Shown: piece by piece, positions 48,907 to 62,905 of the stretch
Layout: each line of letters starts with the position of its first letter
Numbering within the stretch: the stretch's first letter is position 1
The notes under the pieces: generated by a model
Told to the model about the DNA's origin: nothing
Databases searched by the model: none
What the model saw: only the letters and a program-made list of their open reading frames with translations
NCBI RefSeq assembly: GCF_000220395.1
Contig: NW_004085974.1
Location: 1 to 64,000, forward strand
Length of the DNA: 64,000 nucleotides
Direction of reading: 5' to 3'
Origin: Ichthyophthirius multifiliis
Taxonomy: Eukaryota > Ciliophora > Oligohymenophorea > Hymenostomatida
Program-made: the position numbers and the translations under genes

Positions 48907-51153
48907 TCATCTATTTATTTTTTATGATACAAATGATGAATATTTAGAAAACCTTTCTTTAAAATCAAAAGAACTTTCTTTTATACAATTTACATTAGTT
49001 ATATTATTTTTTTAATATGAAACATTATTTAATTTTTCATTATTTAGCTTTAATTCTTAAAAAATAATTTCTAATTTATTATATTTTATATTCATTTCAC
49101 TAATTTCCTCATTTTTTTATTAATTTAAAATTTTTATATCCTCGATTTCCTTATTCATAATGTTTATTTAATTTTAATGAGAAATCTTCATTTAATCTAT
49201 TATGTAAAAATGTTAACATTCCATTCTAGTGCGAATACTTTCAATTTCTTTTACTTTAAGTTATTCTAAATTAATTATATATATGTGTTAATTTTCAATT
49301 TTATTTTAAATTATTTTAATCTCTTTTTCATATCTTTCTTTACAAATTAATAAGTTTTAAATTTCATTTTCTTTGGTTTAAATATTTTCTATTTATAAAA
49401 TAGTAAATTTATAAATTTCTAATATAATATAAAAATAGATAATATATAAATAATAATTAGTATATATATATATAAAAATTTATGTTTTTGTAATAAATAT
49501 ATATAATAATATATAAATAAATATATAATTATTATATATATATATATGTATATTATTTATATATATTTATATAGTTAATTTAATTTCATTTAAATAAGTT
49601 TTACACTTTAATGCATTTATATCTTATTCTTATAATAACTTTATAGTATCATTTTATTTTTATTATATTTCATTATCATATTGGTTTACATTCGATTTTT
49701 ATTTAAAGTCTTATACTAAAAAATTTATTTATATTTAAATATTATTATATTTTTTTTTATATTCATCTAACTCAATATTTAAATTATTATTATCATATTC
49801 TAGACTTTTCTTTATCTAAAGAAATTAATTTCTATTAGATTCGATTTCCTGATTTTTTTAATTTAAAGTTTCCTTTAATTTTCCATTTTCATTTTCTAAA
49901 AATTAAATCATTTCTTTTTTTTAATCCTAAATTTCATTTTAATTTAAATCTAAGCTATTTAATTTCTATAAATATTCTTAAATTTCCTTTTCTCTTTTTT
50001 TCTCATTTTCCTTATATTTTCCTTTCCAATTTTCAATTTCTCCCTAAAATCTTAGTATTTCTTACATAAACTATTCTTTTTATATATTTTTTTCCCTAAT
50101 TTAATACTCTAACTCTTATTATTAGGTCTAATTTATCCCTTTCAAAGCTTCAATCTTCTATTATAAACCTTCCATTTAGTTTTAATGGAAATACTAGAGC
50201 CCTTAAATATCTATGGTATTCTAGTTATTCAACATCTCCCTTAATTCTTACATTTAAGTATTCATTAGAATAGTTTAATTGTTATTTTTTTCCCTAAAAG
50301 TATTTATTTCTTACCTCAAAATTCTGTTTTCTTCCTCCATATGTGTTTTTTAGTTTTTAATTTATAAAATTAAATTATCTATTTCTTTATTTTTGACTTC
50401 CAAAAGATTTTTTAGACTGAAATTTTCTCCATTTAAAATTTCTACTTCGTTTTCTTGCATTTTTTTCAGGGAAAAAATTTATTCTGAAAATTAGTTTTCC
50501 AGTTTTTTTTACAAATTTAAATTTTCGGATTTATTTTCATTTTCAATCTCCTAAATCTCCGTTTTTAATTTATTTTGTTAATCAATTAATCGACTTATTT
50601 ATTCATTTTTTTCATTTTTTTCTTATTAAAGCTCATTTTCGAGTTTTTGAATTTCCTTTTTGTAATCATCGAACATTTCTAGAGTTTTTTTTAGTTAATT
50701 TTCATATAAATGGAGGTTATTTTAATATATTTTTGTATCTTTTTCAATTTTTAGATTATTTTCATTCTATATTTTATATTTAAAATACTCTATGAGTTTT
50801 TTCTTTTAAATTTATTGATGTTTTAGTTCATCATTGAGTCTATTAATGTAATTTTAAAGTTTTTTTTATTCCATTTCATGAGTTTATTTTATCTAAATAA
50901 TGGTATTAGTTTATGACTCGTATTTTTATCTCCAAATATCACTTTCAGCTTTTGTTTAATTAAGTGTTTTTTATAAATATTAAATATCAGTATATTATTA
51001 ATCAATTTATTATAGTTAATAAAGGCTATTTTCTAAATCATTTTAAAGACTTTTTTTTTAATTCTATATATATGATGTTTATAATGGACTTTAGTTTTAT
51101 TTTTAATATAATTAAGAATCAGATTAATTATTATTATTAGAACTGTTAAACAT
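48907..51153 (-). CDS. Long coiled-coil protein
   Basis: Two exons on the minus strand: about 49610-51153, and about 48907-49410 after a (TA)n-rich intron. The start codon is 51151-51153; about 680 residues. After a short Asn/Gln-rich lead (MFNSSNNNNQSDSQLYQKQN) the chain is continuous coiled coil from residue 40 to near the end, for example EIQKLENELQQEKNEKNEQI and ENGKLKETLNQKNQEIESNR. It ends in a Ser-rich tail (SFDFKERFSKYSSFVSQKIN). I see no catalytic motif and cannot assign a family. It lies beside WDR90/POC16, whose 3' end is about 340 bases upstream on the same strand, so a basal-body role is conceivable but not shown. The donor of the intron is uncertain. Confidence 0.7.
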
Positions 51154-51489
51154 ATTTTTTAACTTATTAAATTAAAAATATAATATATAGTTGTTATAAT
51201 TAATAAAAAAGCAATAGATAAAAATATATATAAAAAATAAAATAAATATATATGTAATTAAATATATTTATATATATATATATATAAATATATATGTTAA
51301 TATTTATTTATATATAAACATATTAATTTAATTTTTAATAATTGAAAAATAAATTATAAGATAAATATATTCTATTTAATATATAATTTTTTTATTTTAG
51401 TTAATATATTAAATCAAAATAAATAAATAAAAAAATATTTTATTTGATTTTTAAAAATAATAAAACAACATAAAAAATTTAAATTATTA
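51154..51489. other. Short intergenic spacer
   Basis: AT-only spacer between WDR90/POC16 and the coiled-coil gene on the same strand; nothing recognisable. Confidence 0.6.
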
Positions 51490-54400
51490 TCAAAAGCCTA
51501 TTGCATAAATTCCAAAATTTTAACTAATAATTATTTATTTTTATTTGTCATTTAAAATAATGTCATTTATTTTACATTCAAATGCCTTATCTAAATACTC
51601 CCTTTAATTGTAATTATTATCAATATTAATCTTAAATATAAAATCATTATCTCCTTCATTATTATCACATACAACGAAGAAAAATTAATTTTAAAATACT
51701 TAAATAAACTTTGGAAAACCATTAATATTAATTCTCTAAACAATATATTTTTCAATAAAATTTCGAACGAAAATATACTATAAGCTACTATTAATAGCAA
51801 AATAATTATTATTCTCATAAAAGCTTAATTTACTTTGGCTTTCCTAAGTATTTAAATATATATATATATATATATATATTTATTATATTTTTATATATAT
51901 TAATTTTTCTTTATATTCTATTTACTATATCTTTATATAATTAGTGTGTAATTTTTTTGCTTTCTTCATTATTATCTATATTATCTCCGTGAGGATTTTC
52001 GAAAAAATCGAATATGTCTATTATTTCTTGAAAATTATTATCTATATTATATATATATATTTATCCATTTTTATTTGCTAAAGCTAAAAATTCTCCATAA
52101 ACTTCACAAAATTAAATGTTTTATATATTTTTTATTTATAAAATATTTTTAAAGCCTATTTTTTCAACATTTTTTTTCATTTGAAAAATCTTCCCTTCAA
52201 AATCAACTGATAATATATTAAAATTATCATTATTATTTTTTTTTAAAAAAAAACTTTTAAAAAAGTAATTTTTTTCTTATTAAAAACATAAAACTTGATT
52301 TAAATTATTTAAATTTACTATATAAAAATGACCTAAACTACCCAAAAAATATACATTTTCATATTTTTTTTCATAAAAAAGGCTTTCTATGCCTTCCTGT
52401 ATTTAATATTAGCTTATTTTTTCGAAAGTCTATATACTCCAGAAATATAAAAGGCCATCTTTTTTTACAAAACTAGCAAATACATTCTCGTTTATATAAA
52501 ATAATTAATGTTCTTAATTTATATTTAGTTATTCTAAAAAATCACTTATTTAATTTTTTTAAAAATCTATAAAGGAAATATTTCCATTTTAAAATTAAAT
52601 TAATCCAGTTTTTTTTCTCAGTTTTAAAAAGCGAGGAAAATCTGAGTTTAAATTTTCGAATTTTTACAAAAACTCAATATTTTACGAATTTTCACAATAA
52701 AAAATATGATTTTCGCAAAAAACACTTAAAAAATCTCCCTCTTCATTTTTAAATAAAAATACTTTTTTTTCCCCAATTTTAATTTTATTAATAAACTCAT
52801 CTTATTATTCCTAAAAAACCAAAATTTCTCCTTTTGAATTACCACAAAGTACCTATTCTCCATTATTAAAAAAACAACAACTAACTAAAACTTCCCTTTC
52901 ATCAATTTAGAAATCTAAATAAGCCAATTTTTCATCTTCACAAATTTACCAGAGTCTTAAAAAGCCTTCTCCGGCTGTTAAAAATTATAAAGGATGTGAA
53001 TTTTCTTTGATTTATATATAATTTATTTAATTAATACAATAAGAACTGGCTATTAAGCTTCCTTTATTAATATCCCATACTGCTATAGTATTATCTTTTG
53101 CACAAGAAACTAATAAATTATCAAAACAATCTAAAAAAGTTACAGTTTCTTAGTGAAAAGTTAATTTTTTTTAAATATTAAAGTCTCTAGTATTTAAAAC
53201 ATATATAAAGGAACTATTTTCTAGTGTATTTTTTTCAGTTCCAATAAACAAAGACTACTGATTTTGGGATAAAAACATAGTTTTTAAAAGAACAGAAAAA
53301 GTAACTATTTTTTAAGTATTCTTTTTCAAGAAAATAATAATTAATAGATTTTAGGTTATTTATGCCAAAAAGCCTTATTTATGATTGAATATAAATGGAT
53401 TATTTTAAAAAGAATTAATGATTTTATTTATTTATTATTAATTATTAATATATACGACTTAATTATTATTAATTTTAGGATTAAAACTATATATTCTTTT
53501 AATATTTTTCCATTTACAATTCTATTTAAACCAAATATAGTCATTTTCATTAAAATCATCATTTTATAATTATTATATATATGAATCTTAGACTTATTCT
53601 TTTTTTTAATTTAAATTCCATAAATCAAACACAAAATTAAATATAAAAATTCCCTTTTTCCCGCAAAAAAATACTTCATCATTTTTACAAAAAAACTCAT
53701 TTATTTCTTAAAAAAACTCTAAACTCTAAAAAAAACCATCTCTTTTTCGAAAATTTTCCAACCCAAAATTTCCTTTTAATTTTAAATAATTAAAAAACCC
53801 CAAATTCATCTCCAAAACAAAAGTCATTTACATTCAAAAATTCCCAAAAAAAATCCATTTTTTCCTTCTTTTTTATAAACTCTTAATTTCTCCCCTAATA
53901 GACCTACAAAAACACCTCCAAAAAACTTCATTTTTCTAACATTATTACATTAAAAGCTCTATATTTTCTAATATCCTTCCAAAACATCATAAAAACAAAC
54001 TAAATTTCCCTTCCCTAGTCCCAAAACCTCTCCATTTTCTTCAAAACAACAACATCCATTTCCCTTATCTTCCTTCTAATCCCCTACTAAAATACTCTAA
54101 GCTAACCTAAACTCCGGAAAGCCTCCCAGAAACTCCAAAACAACAAAATATCCACTCTAATCTCCCACACAAACAACCCCGTTACCCTAAAAAACACTCA
54201 TACACACCACATTTTTCTCAAATAGCCTCTTCTCTAACAACACCCGAGTTCCTTCGATATCTATAATCCTCAAAAATCCACTCTAAAACCCTCCTATAAG
54301 GCACTTCTTATCTTCTAAAACATCCAAAAAGCAACATTAATCCTCCACTGGGTACTAAAACTCATAGATTTCTTCTAAATTTGTTAAATCCCACATTCTG

Positions 54401-56381
54401 ATACAAAAGTCCTCTTTTCCTAGACTAACGAGCATATTTTTAACCATTTTAATTGACTAAATTTCCCCCATATGGCTCCTCAAAAAAGTCTTATATTAAT
54501 TATTCCCTAAGTCTAGAATCCCTATAGATCCCAAACTAGTTGAAACACCAATTTTTAAAGCATCCAAAGATATGTCTATAGAGTATATAACGCCCTCGTG
54601 CTTAGCCTCTAGACTATATTCACTAAAATCTAAAGGCCACACCCTTAAATACATGTCCTCGGCCCCTGTACTACAGAAGGATGCACTAAAACAAATAGAT
54701 GTAATGGCCATATTATGGCATTTATATATATTTTCCAGTTCTTAAGTCTAATAATTAACCTAGAAGAGGTGTCCGTCTTTCGATCCTATGAAAACTCGCT
54801 TTATTTTCATAAATTAATCAAATATATATTCGTATTCGAGGACTGTGAAGACTGTTTTTCTATATTAGGGAGTGAGTATTACTGGAGAACTTATCATTTG
54901 TTAATTTTTTTTCCTCCAAAATCTGATGTTTTCCTTACCACAGGTTATTATTTTTGTGTTTTCGATTGGTGAGTATTTCATGGATATAATATTAGATTCT
55001 GAAGCTTGTCTTTACAAAAATTCTATATTAAACTGTTTTCCTTCTTATTTTTATTAAATTTCAAATAAAAAAATCATTTCACGATTATATTCGTCATTTC
55101 CTTATATACAAAAGTACTAAAAATCAAAAGAAATAGATATGTTTTTGACATTTTCCATATTTAAAATATCAGCTTTTCCTATATTATCACCTGTAATATA
55201 GTCCCATATTCTTATTTAATTTTTTTTTCCGTCTTAAACTGATATGATATATTTTCCATTTCTATAACAAAAGAATAAAATTTTAAAATATATAAGTATA
55301 TTTAATATATATATATATAATATATAAATTTATATTTATATTTATATATATATTTACATGTTTATATTTATATACATATAAAAATTTTTTTTATATATTT
55401 TTTTTTTACCTAGATATATCATATGTAAGTATTTAATTATTATTTCCTTATATAATTCGTTATATTTAAGGATTTTATGTATTATTTATGATTATTAAGG
55501 ATCCTACTATTGTTATTATTTCGTGTTAATTTTCTTAATTTTTAGACCATTTTATATCTGGACATATATTTCCTGAATATCCAATAACATTTTTTATTTT
55601 GAGAATATGATTTTATTTATATTTTTGGGTGGTTTTTTTTGACTAAACTATGCTATTTTCTTAAATAGACTTACTTTCTAATATATAAGGGGTGTTTTCG
55701 GGTATATTTTCTTTGTTTTTTTCCTTTTATTGTTCTTCTTGTCCCTTTATATATATTATTGAATAAACATCAGTCCATTTTTAATCTTTTTAAAGTATTT
55801 TAAAATCTAATTCTCTTGGTAAACTCTATTTTTATATAGATAAAAAAAAAATATAAATAAATATATATATATATTAGAAATTATTTATATATTCTTTCTG
55901 TAATTTTCTATAAAATTAATTATAATAATAAAAAGGCCATAAAACGTTTTTAGTAACCTTTTTATTAAATATGATTATTGTGTTATTATATGAAAATTAC
56001 AGAAGACAAAAATAATAAAAAGTATTTATATATTGCTAACATTATGATCATATAAATAATCGGCTGTAAAAGCTCCTCTAAAAAGTAAATTAGAACAAAT
56101 TTATAGACTTTTTAACATATGAAAATTTTAAAAACTTATAATTTTTTCGTGTTTAAAAAGTCCATAATTTTATAATAGGAACTCGATATCAAGTACTAAA
56201 ATATTCCATTTCTCATAACTTTATTTTGGAAAAGGAATTATTAGAACTTAATTGTTTTAATTTTTATATTCTTCATTCATATTAGTAATAGTAAAACGTA
56301 CTATTTATTCTCTACTTTTAACTTAAAAATCTAAATGAATACTAAAATATTTTTATTTAATAGTAATAAATTCTAAATAAA

Positions 56382-56421
<40 letters not shown>

Positions 56422-56888
56422 TTATATATAAATTTAAAATTAAATATTTATAAGTTTACATATCTTCCGGTTAAACCTAATGATTTTATTCCGGTAGAAA
56501 CATCAGGAATATTAATATAATTACATGCTGATACACTACCTTCTATTTTAAATACTCTTCGGCCTATATTATTTTCCTTTATTAAAATAATATATATAAA
56601 AATATTATTTTTTGATTTAAATATATATATATATTTTATAATTTTTAGTTTTTATGCATTAATCTAATATTTAAATATATACTATATCTTATTTATATAT
56701 ATTTTTTCATACATATATCATTATATTAATTTATATTAGTTTTTATATAAGTTTATATTAACTTAAAAATCAGTCACATTTCCTTTTTTACAAGATTTTG
56801 AATATTCAAAAACATTAAATCTCTTAAAAATATCTACAAATGGATTTTGCCATGTTATTGGTATATTTGGAATTTAACTTTTATTCAT
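51490..56888 (-). CDS. POC16: WDR90/POC16: CFAP20-domain plus WD40-repeat centriole protein
   Basis: A spliced minus-strand gene. Exon 1 (56763-56888) gives PITWQNPFVDIFKRFNVFEY, closely like the start of WDR90. Exon 2 (56460-56576) gives NIGRRVFKIEGSVSACNYIN and TGIKSLGLTGRY. Exon 3 (from 56382) gives IYLEFITIKQKYFSIHLDFQ, VRFTITNMNEEYKNQ and later LLFRGAFTADYLYDHN. Together these form the CFAP20/DUF667 domain. WD40 repeats follow to the end: GYSGNICPDIKWSKNQ, KNQIRIWDYITG, ITCGKENIRFWRKK, ICFSASFCSTGAEDMYLRVW, PLDFSEYSLEAKHEG, FCIRMWDLTNLEEIYEF, LLVSCAKDNTIAVWDINKG. WDR90/POC16 sits on the inner scaffold of centrioles and basal bodies and stabilises microtubule walls. Introns are (TA)n-rich (about 51850-51930, 55290-55400, 55840-55870, 56383-56459, 56577-56762). 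Internal exon borders are approximate. Confidence 0.88.
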
Positions 56889-57531
56889 ATTTTTTTGTTT
56901 TTTTTTTTTAAATTTTTAAATTATTTATTAAAAATCTTGTTATTTTTTTTTTATATAATTTTTTTATTTTAAAAAAAAAAATATTAATTTTTGTTATTTT
57001 TATATAAATTAAAAAAAATCCAATTTAAACAAATAATTAGTATGAAAAATCGAATAAAATTCTTATAAATATAATTATATATATATTAATTTATTTTATT
57101 ATCTATATTTATATTTAATTAAAATATTCTTTAATAAAATTTTAATTAATTGTTCATTCATCTTAAATTATTTATATAAAATTTAAATTATAAATAAATT
57201 TTAAAATCTTAATATAAATAAAAAATTTAATATTAATAAAAATAATTAATAAATTTAAAATTATATTAATAAATATATTATTTTAATTATGAAAAACTAG
57301 TTTTAATTTAATACGAAATTAAAAATTCTAAATATATAAAAAAATAAATGAAAAAAAAAAAAAAAAATTATATAAGATATAAAAGTAATTAAGATAAAGT
57401 AAGATAATTATTTTAAATAATAAATACAAAAAAGATATTAATAATTATATATTATAATTTTGTTAATAAAATTAAATATAAAATATAATAATTATTAATT
57501 TTCAATTATAAAAAATAATATATTTATAGAA

Positions 57532-57577
<46 letters not shown>

Positions 57578-59019
57578 AATATGCATATATATGCATCTAT
57601 ATATTTAATTTTTTAGTTTTTTATAATAATAATAACTAGATGCTACTTTTTTAAAATTTATATTTTTTTTATATTTATTTTTCAATCAATGTTTTGATTT
57701 TAAATATATTTTTTTATACATTTATGTACTATATTAAGTTTTAGTATTTAATATAATACTTTTATTATTTGTTTAAAAGTCAAGATATTTTTTTTTATTT
57801 TTTTTATATTTTTTATTATATAATAATGGTTTAATTCTTATCCAAGAACAATGTTCTTCTATAAGTAATATTTGATTAGATTTCTCTTTCTTTTTCATAT
57901 ATTTATATCATACTTTTTATTTTTAAATAAAAATTATAAATACCTATATATCTTAAATATCTAATATTTTTATTTTATTGCTTTTTGTTTGTTTACTATT
58001 TTATGATTTTAGTATCTTTTTTAATTTTAAAAAGATTTTTTATTAATATTTTTTTATACTAAAATATATATTATTAATAATAGCTTTTTTTCAATTGTTT
58101 TTGTTTAATTTTAATAATAATAAATCTATAAATTTATTAATAAAATAACTAATATATAAATTTATGTATATATATATGTATATATTATATAATATATATA
58201 TATATATATTTATTAATATATTTTTTCATTTATATTTAATTATTTAAATTTATTTTATTTTATGAATTAGTAAAAAATATAAAAAAAAAAATAGTTGTAT
58301 AATTTAGTTTTTAATAATATTAATTTTAATAAAAAAAATTATATTCAATTGTTAAAAAAATACTTTTAGTTTAATGTTTATTATTTATTTTAATATTATA
58401 AATATAAAAATCTTAAAATAAATATCAAAAATAATTTCTTTACATAGATTTTTTAGTTTATAATTTTAACATAAAATGAATTAAAATATTTTAATTTATT
58501 TCTTTTTTATATATTCTAGTTTTTTTTATAAAAATACTATAAATTATATATAATTTATTCTTATGAATTTTTTAAATAAAAGTCTATAAAAAATTTAATT
58601 TAATTTTATTTATAATTAGTAATTTGTATATGTGACTAAACGTTATATTATACTAAATATTATGCTTTTCTTATATTAAAAATATACAATTGAAAGTAAA
58701 CAATAATATTTATGATTTTTTTTGAGAAAAGTTAAATTTAATATTTTAAATAAATAATATTTATTAATTAAAAATAAAAAAATCATAAGTTAAAAAAATA
58801 TATATTAAAAAAAAAAATAACTTTTAATAATTTGAATAACAAAATAATATATATATTAAAAACTTTTAAAATAAATATATATATAAATATATATTTATAT
58901 ACAAATAATAATAAATACAACAAAATAAAAAAAATGTAACAAAACCAAGATTAAAAAAAGGTTAAATAAAAAAACTAAAAAAACGTACATAAAAATATTT
59001 ATTAAAGCTAAAAAGAAGA
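56889..59019. other. Divergent spacer between WDR90/POC16 and CFAP57
   Basis: Two kilobases of AT-only DNA between two divergently transcribed ciliary genes. It must contain both promoters. (TA)n near 57540-57570 and 58173-58210. No conserved box is visible by eye. Confidence 0.6.
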
Positions 59020-60803
59020 ATGTATAATTAAAATAAAGAAATGATAAATGGTATAAGATTAGATATATGCATGACTTACGGCTGTTCTTAAATTCCAATA
59101 AGAAAAAATGTTTTAATGATAGACGACGAAAGATTTATTTATTAATGTGGTAAGAATATAATAGAATACGATTTATTGCATAAAAAACAAAATTATATAA
59201 TGAAAAATTGCGAGGATTTAGAAATAACAGCCATGAATTATTATTTATCAAAATTAGATATTTTAAATATAATAATAGGATTAAAAGGCAATAAAGGATT
59301 TCCTATAGTAAAAATTAAAATTAAAATAAAAATATATATAAACAAATAATAGTTAAAAATATTAATGAAAAAAATAAAATACACAATAATAATTCATACA
59401 CTAACATGTGTAATAAAACTCAATAATAATAGACTGCAGTTTTGTTGTAAAACAAAAAGTAAAAAGATATATATATTAAAAAATATTAAATATATATATA
59501 TATATATATATTATTTATATATATATATATATTTTTTATATTTAGTATGGCGTATCTTTAGTATAAGAAGAATCCAAAAATGTTATTTCCATTTTTGATT
59601 TAACAAAAGATCGTCTTTTATATACTCGTGATGTTTTACATTCCGTTTTTTTTCTTGATAACTAATCTACAAACCCCGAAATTTTTTATCTTATAGGTCC
59701 TGATTATTTTAATATATGGAGAGTCAATACAGACGAGAAAGATCTTTCTGATTAATAATTTGTATATAAGAATGAATTTTTCAAAGAAAAGGAACAAATT
59801 ATAAATGTTTCTTAAATTCCATAAACTGAATTGTTGGCAATAATTACTAATTTAAATAATTTACATTTCTATAAAAATAAAAATATATTTAAACTTTAAA
59901 TTTTAATGACACCCCTAAATTAATTCAACAAGAAAGAATAGACTTTTAAAGTAAAAATGACGAAAATAATAATGATTAATGTTCCCAAACTTCCCAAAAA
60001 TAATACCAATTTTCCTCCATAGCTCCTCTATATAACGGCTTTATAATAGCCTTTGAAAAATGTAATATTGTTTCTATATATGAAATAAACAAAAAAACCT
60101 AACAACTCTTCTTTAAGCACAATTTCCCTTTGAAAACTACTAATATACACAAGATCCTCCATATATCCTCCTCAGTTTAGGAAAATATAACAGTATTTGC
60201 AATCCAACATACCCCCCGTATAATCTAGCCGACTTTTAAAAAATCTGAGTAAGATCCCTAAGACCCTTAAGATACTCATGATAATATACCCGCGAATAAA
60301 AAAGAGCCCGAAACTACTGGTCGAATAGACTTATATGTTTTCAATTACGGTATATTAGATGTGATAAGTGCTGCCTAAGATAATGCATTTACACCAGTTT
60401 TTCCTAATGGAGTCCATAAAGGTCCGATTTTCGATTTCGCATTTTGTCCTTCAAAATCAATTTCGATTTCTGTTTGTGAAGATAAAACAATGAAATTATG
60501 GGAATTTTAACATTCTAATGGATATTTTAAATGCAATTTTACAAATTTTTTCATGAAAACCCACTTTCTGTAGATATTTAGGCTTTAGGCTTTTAATGTG
60601 CTATAGGTTTTAAAGAAGGGTATATATGCAAATATATACATATATAAAAATATAAATATTTTAAATAGGTTGAAGTTCTTTTTTATTTTAGAAGATGAAT
60701 TAAAATTAGCTTATAGTGAATATAATATAAAGGGTTGTTATTCCACAAAATATAGTGAAGGTGGTAATTTACTTGCTGCTAGTAATAATATAATTATAAA
60801 TAA

Positions 60804-60851
<48 letters not shown>

Positions 60852-62363
60852 TTTTATTTTAAAGGTAATTATAATATAATATGTATTTATAATCATAATA
60901 CATTCGAATAATTAATATAATTAAATGGTCATTCTGGATATATAAAAAAACTTAAATGGACCTAAGAAGATACATAAATATAATCTAATTGTTCATAAGG
61001 AATATTTAATTGCTGGAATGTAAATAATTAACAAAGAATAATGGAACATGCTTATAAATAAATAAAATATACAGCCTGTGTATACGATAAATTTCTAGAC
61101 TGGGCAGCCTGTTGTTCTTAAGACTGTAAAGTAAAAATATTCGATGACAAAGGTTAAAATCTAATCTAAGAGTATGACTTTTCCCCATATTATGTGACTT
61201 CTGCATTATTAATAAACGATTACCAATGTATAGTTTTTGGGATGAATACTGGTAGTTTAAGGATTTATTTATGGCCTTTAGACATATAAACTAAACACTT
61301 AGAATACTTTGAAATTCCTCTTCATTAAACTAATGTAATTTCATTATAAAGTACACCCGATCTCGGGTTTTTAGTATCTGCAGGAGATGATGGAAGCTTT
61401 TATGTGACTAAAATAAGGGAATTTTAGAACGGGAAGGAAATAGAAGTACTATAGGCTTTCGAAGATACTAAATTTTCAGTCGGGAGTGTTTATTGTTTGA
61501 ATAGTTTATGTTTAACTAGTAATATTATTGAGGAAAATAAGAAAGACATAATAAAAGAGCTAGAGTTTCGTATATAGAACCTAAAGACAGACCAAGAAGA
61601 TGAAAAAGAGAGATAAATTTCAGTAATTAATTCTCTATTAAAAAAACAAGAAAATAAAAACAATGAAATAGTCGCTTAATAAAAAGAATAACTAAGTAAA
61701 ATTATGGAAGACTGTGATAATAAAATAAAGGAACTTTAACATAATATTTCTAAAATCAGAAACGAATATAAAGTCGAGTTTAAGAATTTAGAAGAAAATA
61801 ATATGGCTACATTACTTAAATGTTATTAATAAAAAGATCTATTATAATAGGAATATAATGATTTTATTGAATATGCATAAAATATAGTACAATAGGAAAA
61901 AAAATAGTATTAATTAATATAAAATTAATAAGAAAAAGACTACGAAAATTAATTTTAGTAACTTTTTGGAAGGTTCAATTCTTCCGAAAATAAATTGGAT
62001 GAAAATCTTTTAAAATATAAAGAAGTTTTTAATTAATAAAAAGAGGTATATTTATTAATTTTATATATAAATTATATATATATATATATTAATAAGGAAC
62101 ATTTATTATTTGTTGAATAAATCAAAATTTAATTATAAAAAGAAAAAAAAGAAGAAATTAAAAGATAGGAAGAATTAAGAACTTCAAATTCAAAAAAATA
62201 AAATGATATTGATAGATTTAATTAAAGGAGATTAGAATTAGAATCGATTTAAAAGGAAGCTTCTAATTAAATTGACCATTTAGAAGAAGAAAAAAAAAAA
62301 TTTATTGAAAAAAACTTAATTATGCAAGTAAAAAAAAATAATATTAATTAAATTATATATATA

Positions 62364-62403
<40 letters not shown>

Positions 62404-62862
62404 ATATACTTATATATTTATATATTTATATATTTATATATATTTATTTATACAATTAATCTAGAAATTATTATAAGATAAAGAAGATAAAATTAACTAA
62501 AAAGAAATAGAAATAAAGCAATATAGAAATAAAAACCATCATTTATAAAATTTCAAAACAGTTTACGATTATTAAGTTTAAAGTTTAAAAGAAGAGAGAC
62601 TTCCATTAGTAGTCAATACAAAAAATATGGAAGTAAAAAACAATAAAATACTATATATATATATATATATAAAAGAATAATGTTAGAGGATTATATAAAG
62701 AATTATCTGACGAATCTGAAACAGCGAAAAAATTTAATTAAAAATTAGAAGAAGCCTTAATTTAAAGAATAGCTTTAAAATAATAATTTAAATAAAAAAA
62801 TGATATTTTATAAATTACTCAAAATAAAATTTAAAACTTTGAATATGTAAAAAAATAAAAAT

Positions 62863-62905
<43 letters not shown>

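Noticed and set aside
54496-54972. Short plus-strand frame (MAFIYIFQFL...) opposite WDR90/POC16
   Set aside because: Antisense to clear WD40 coding sequence.
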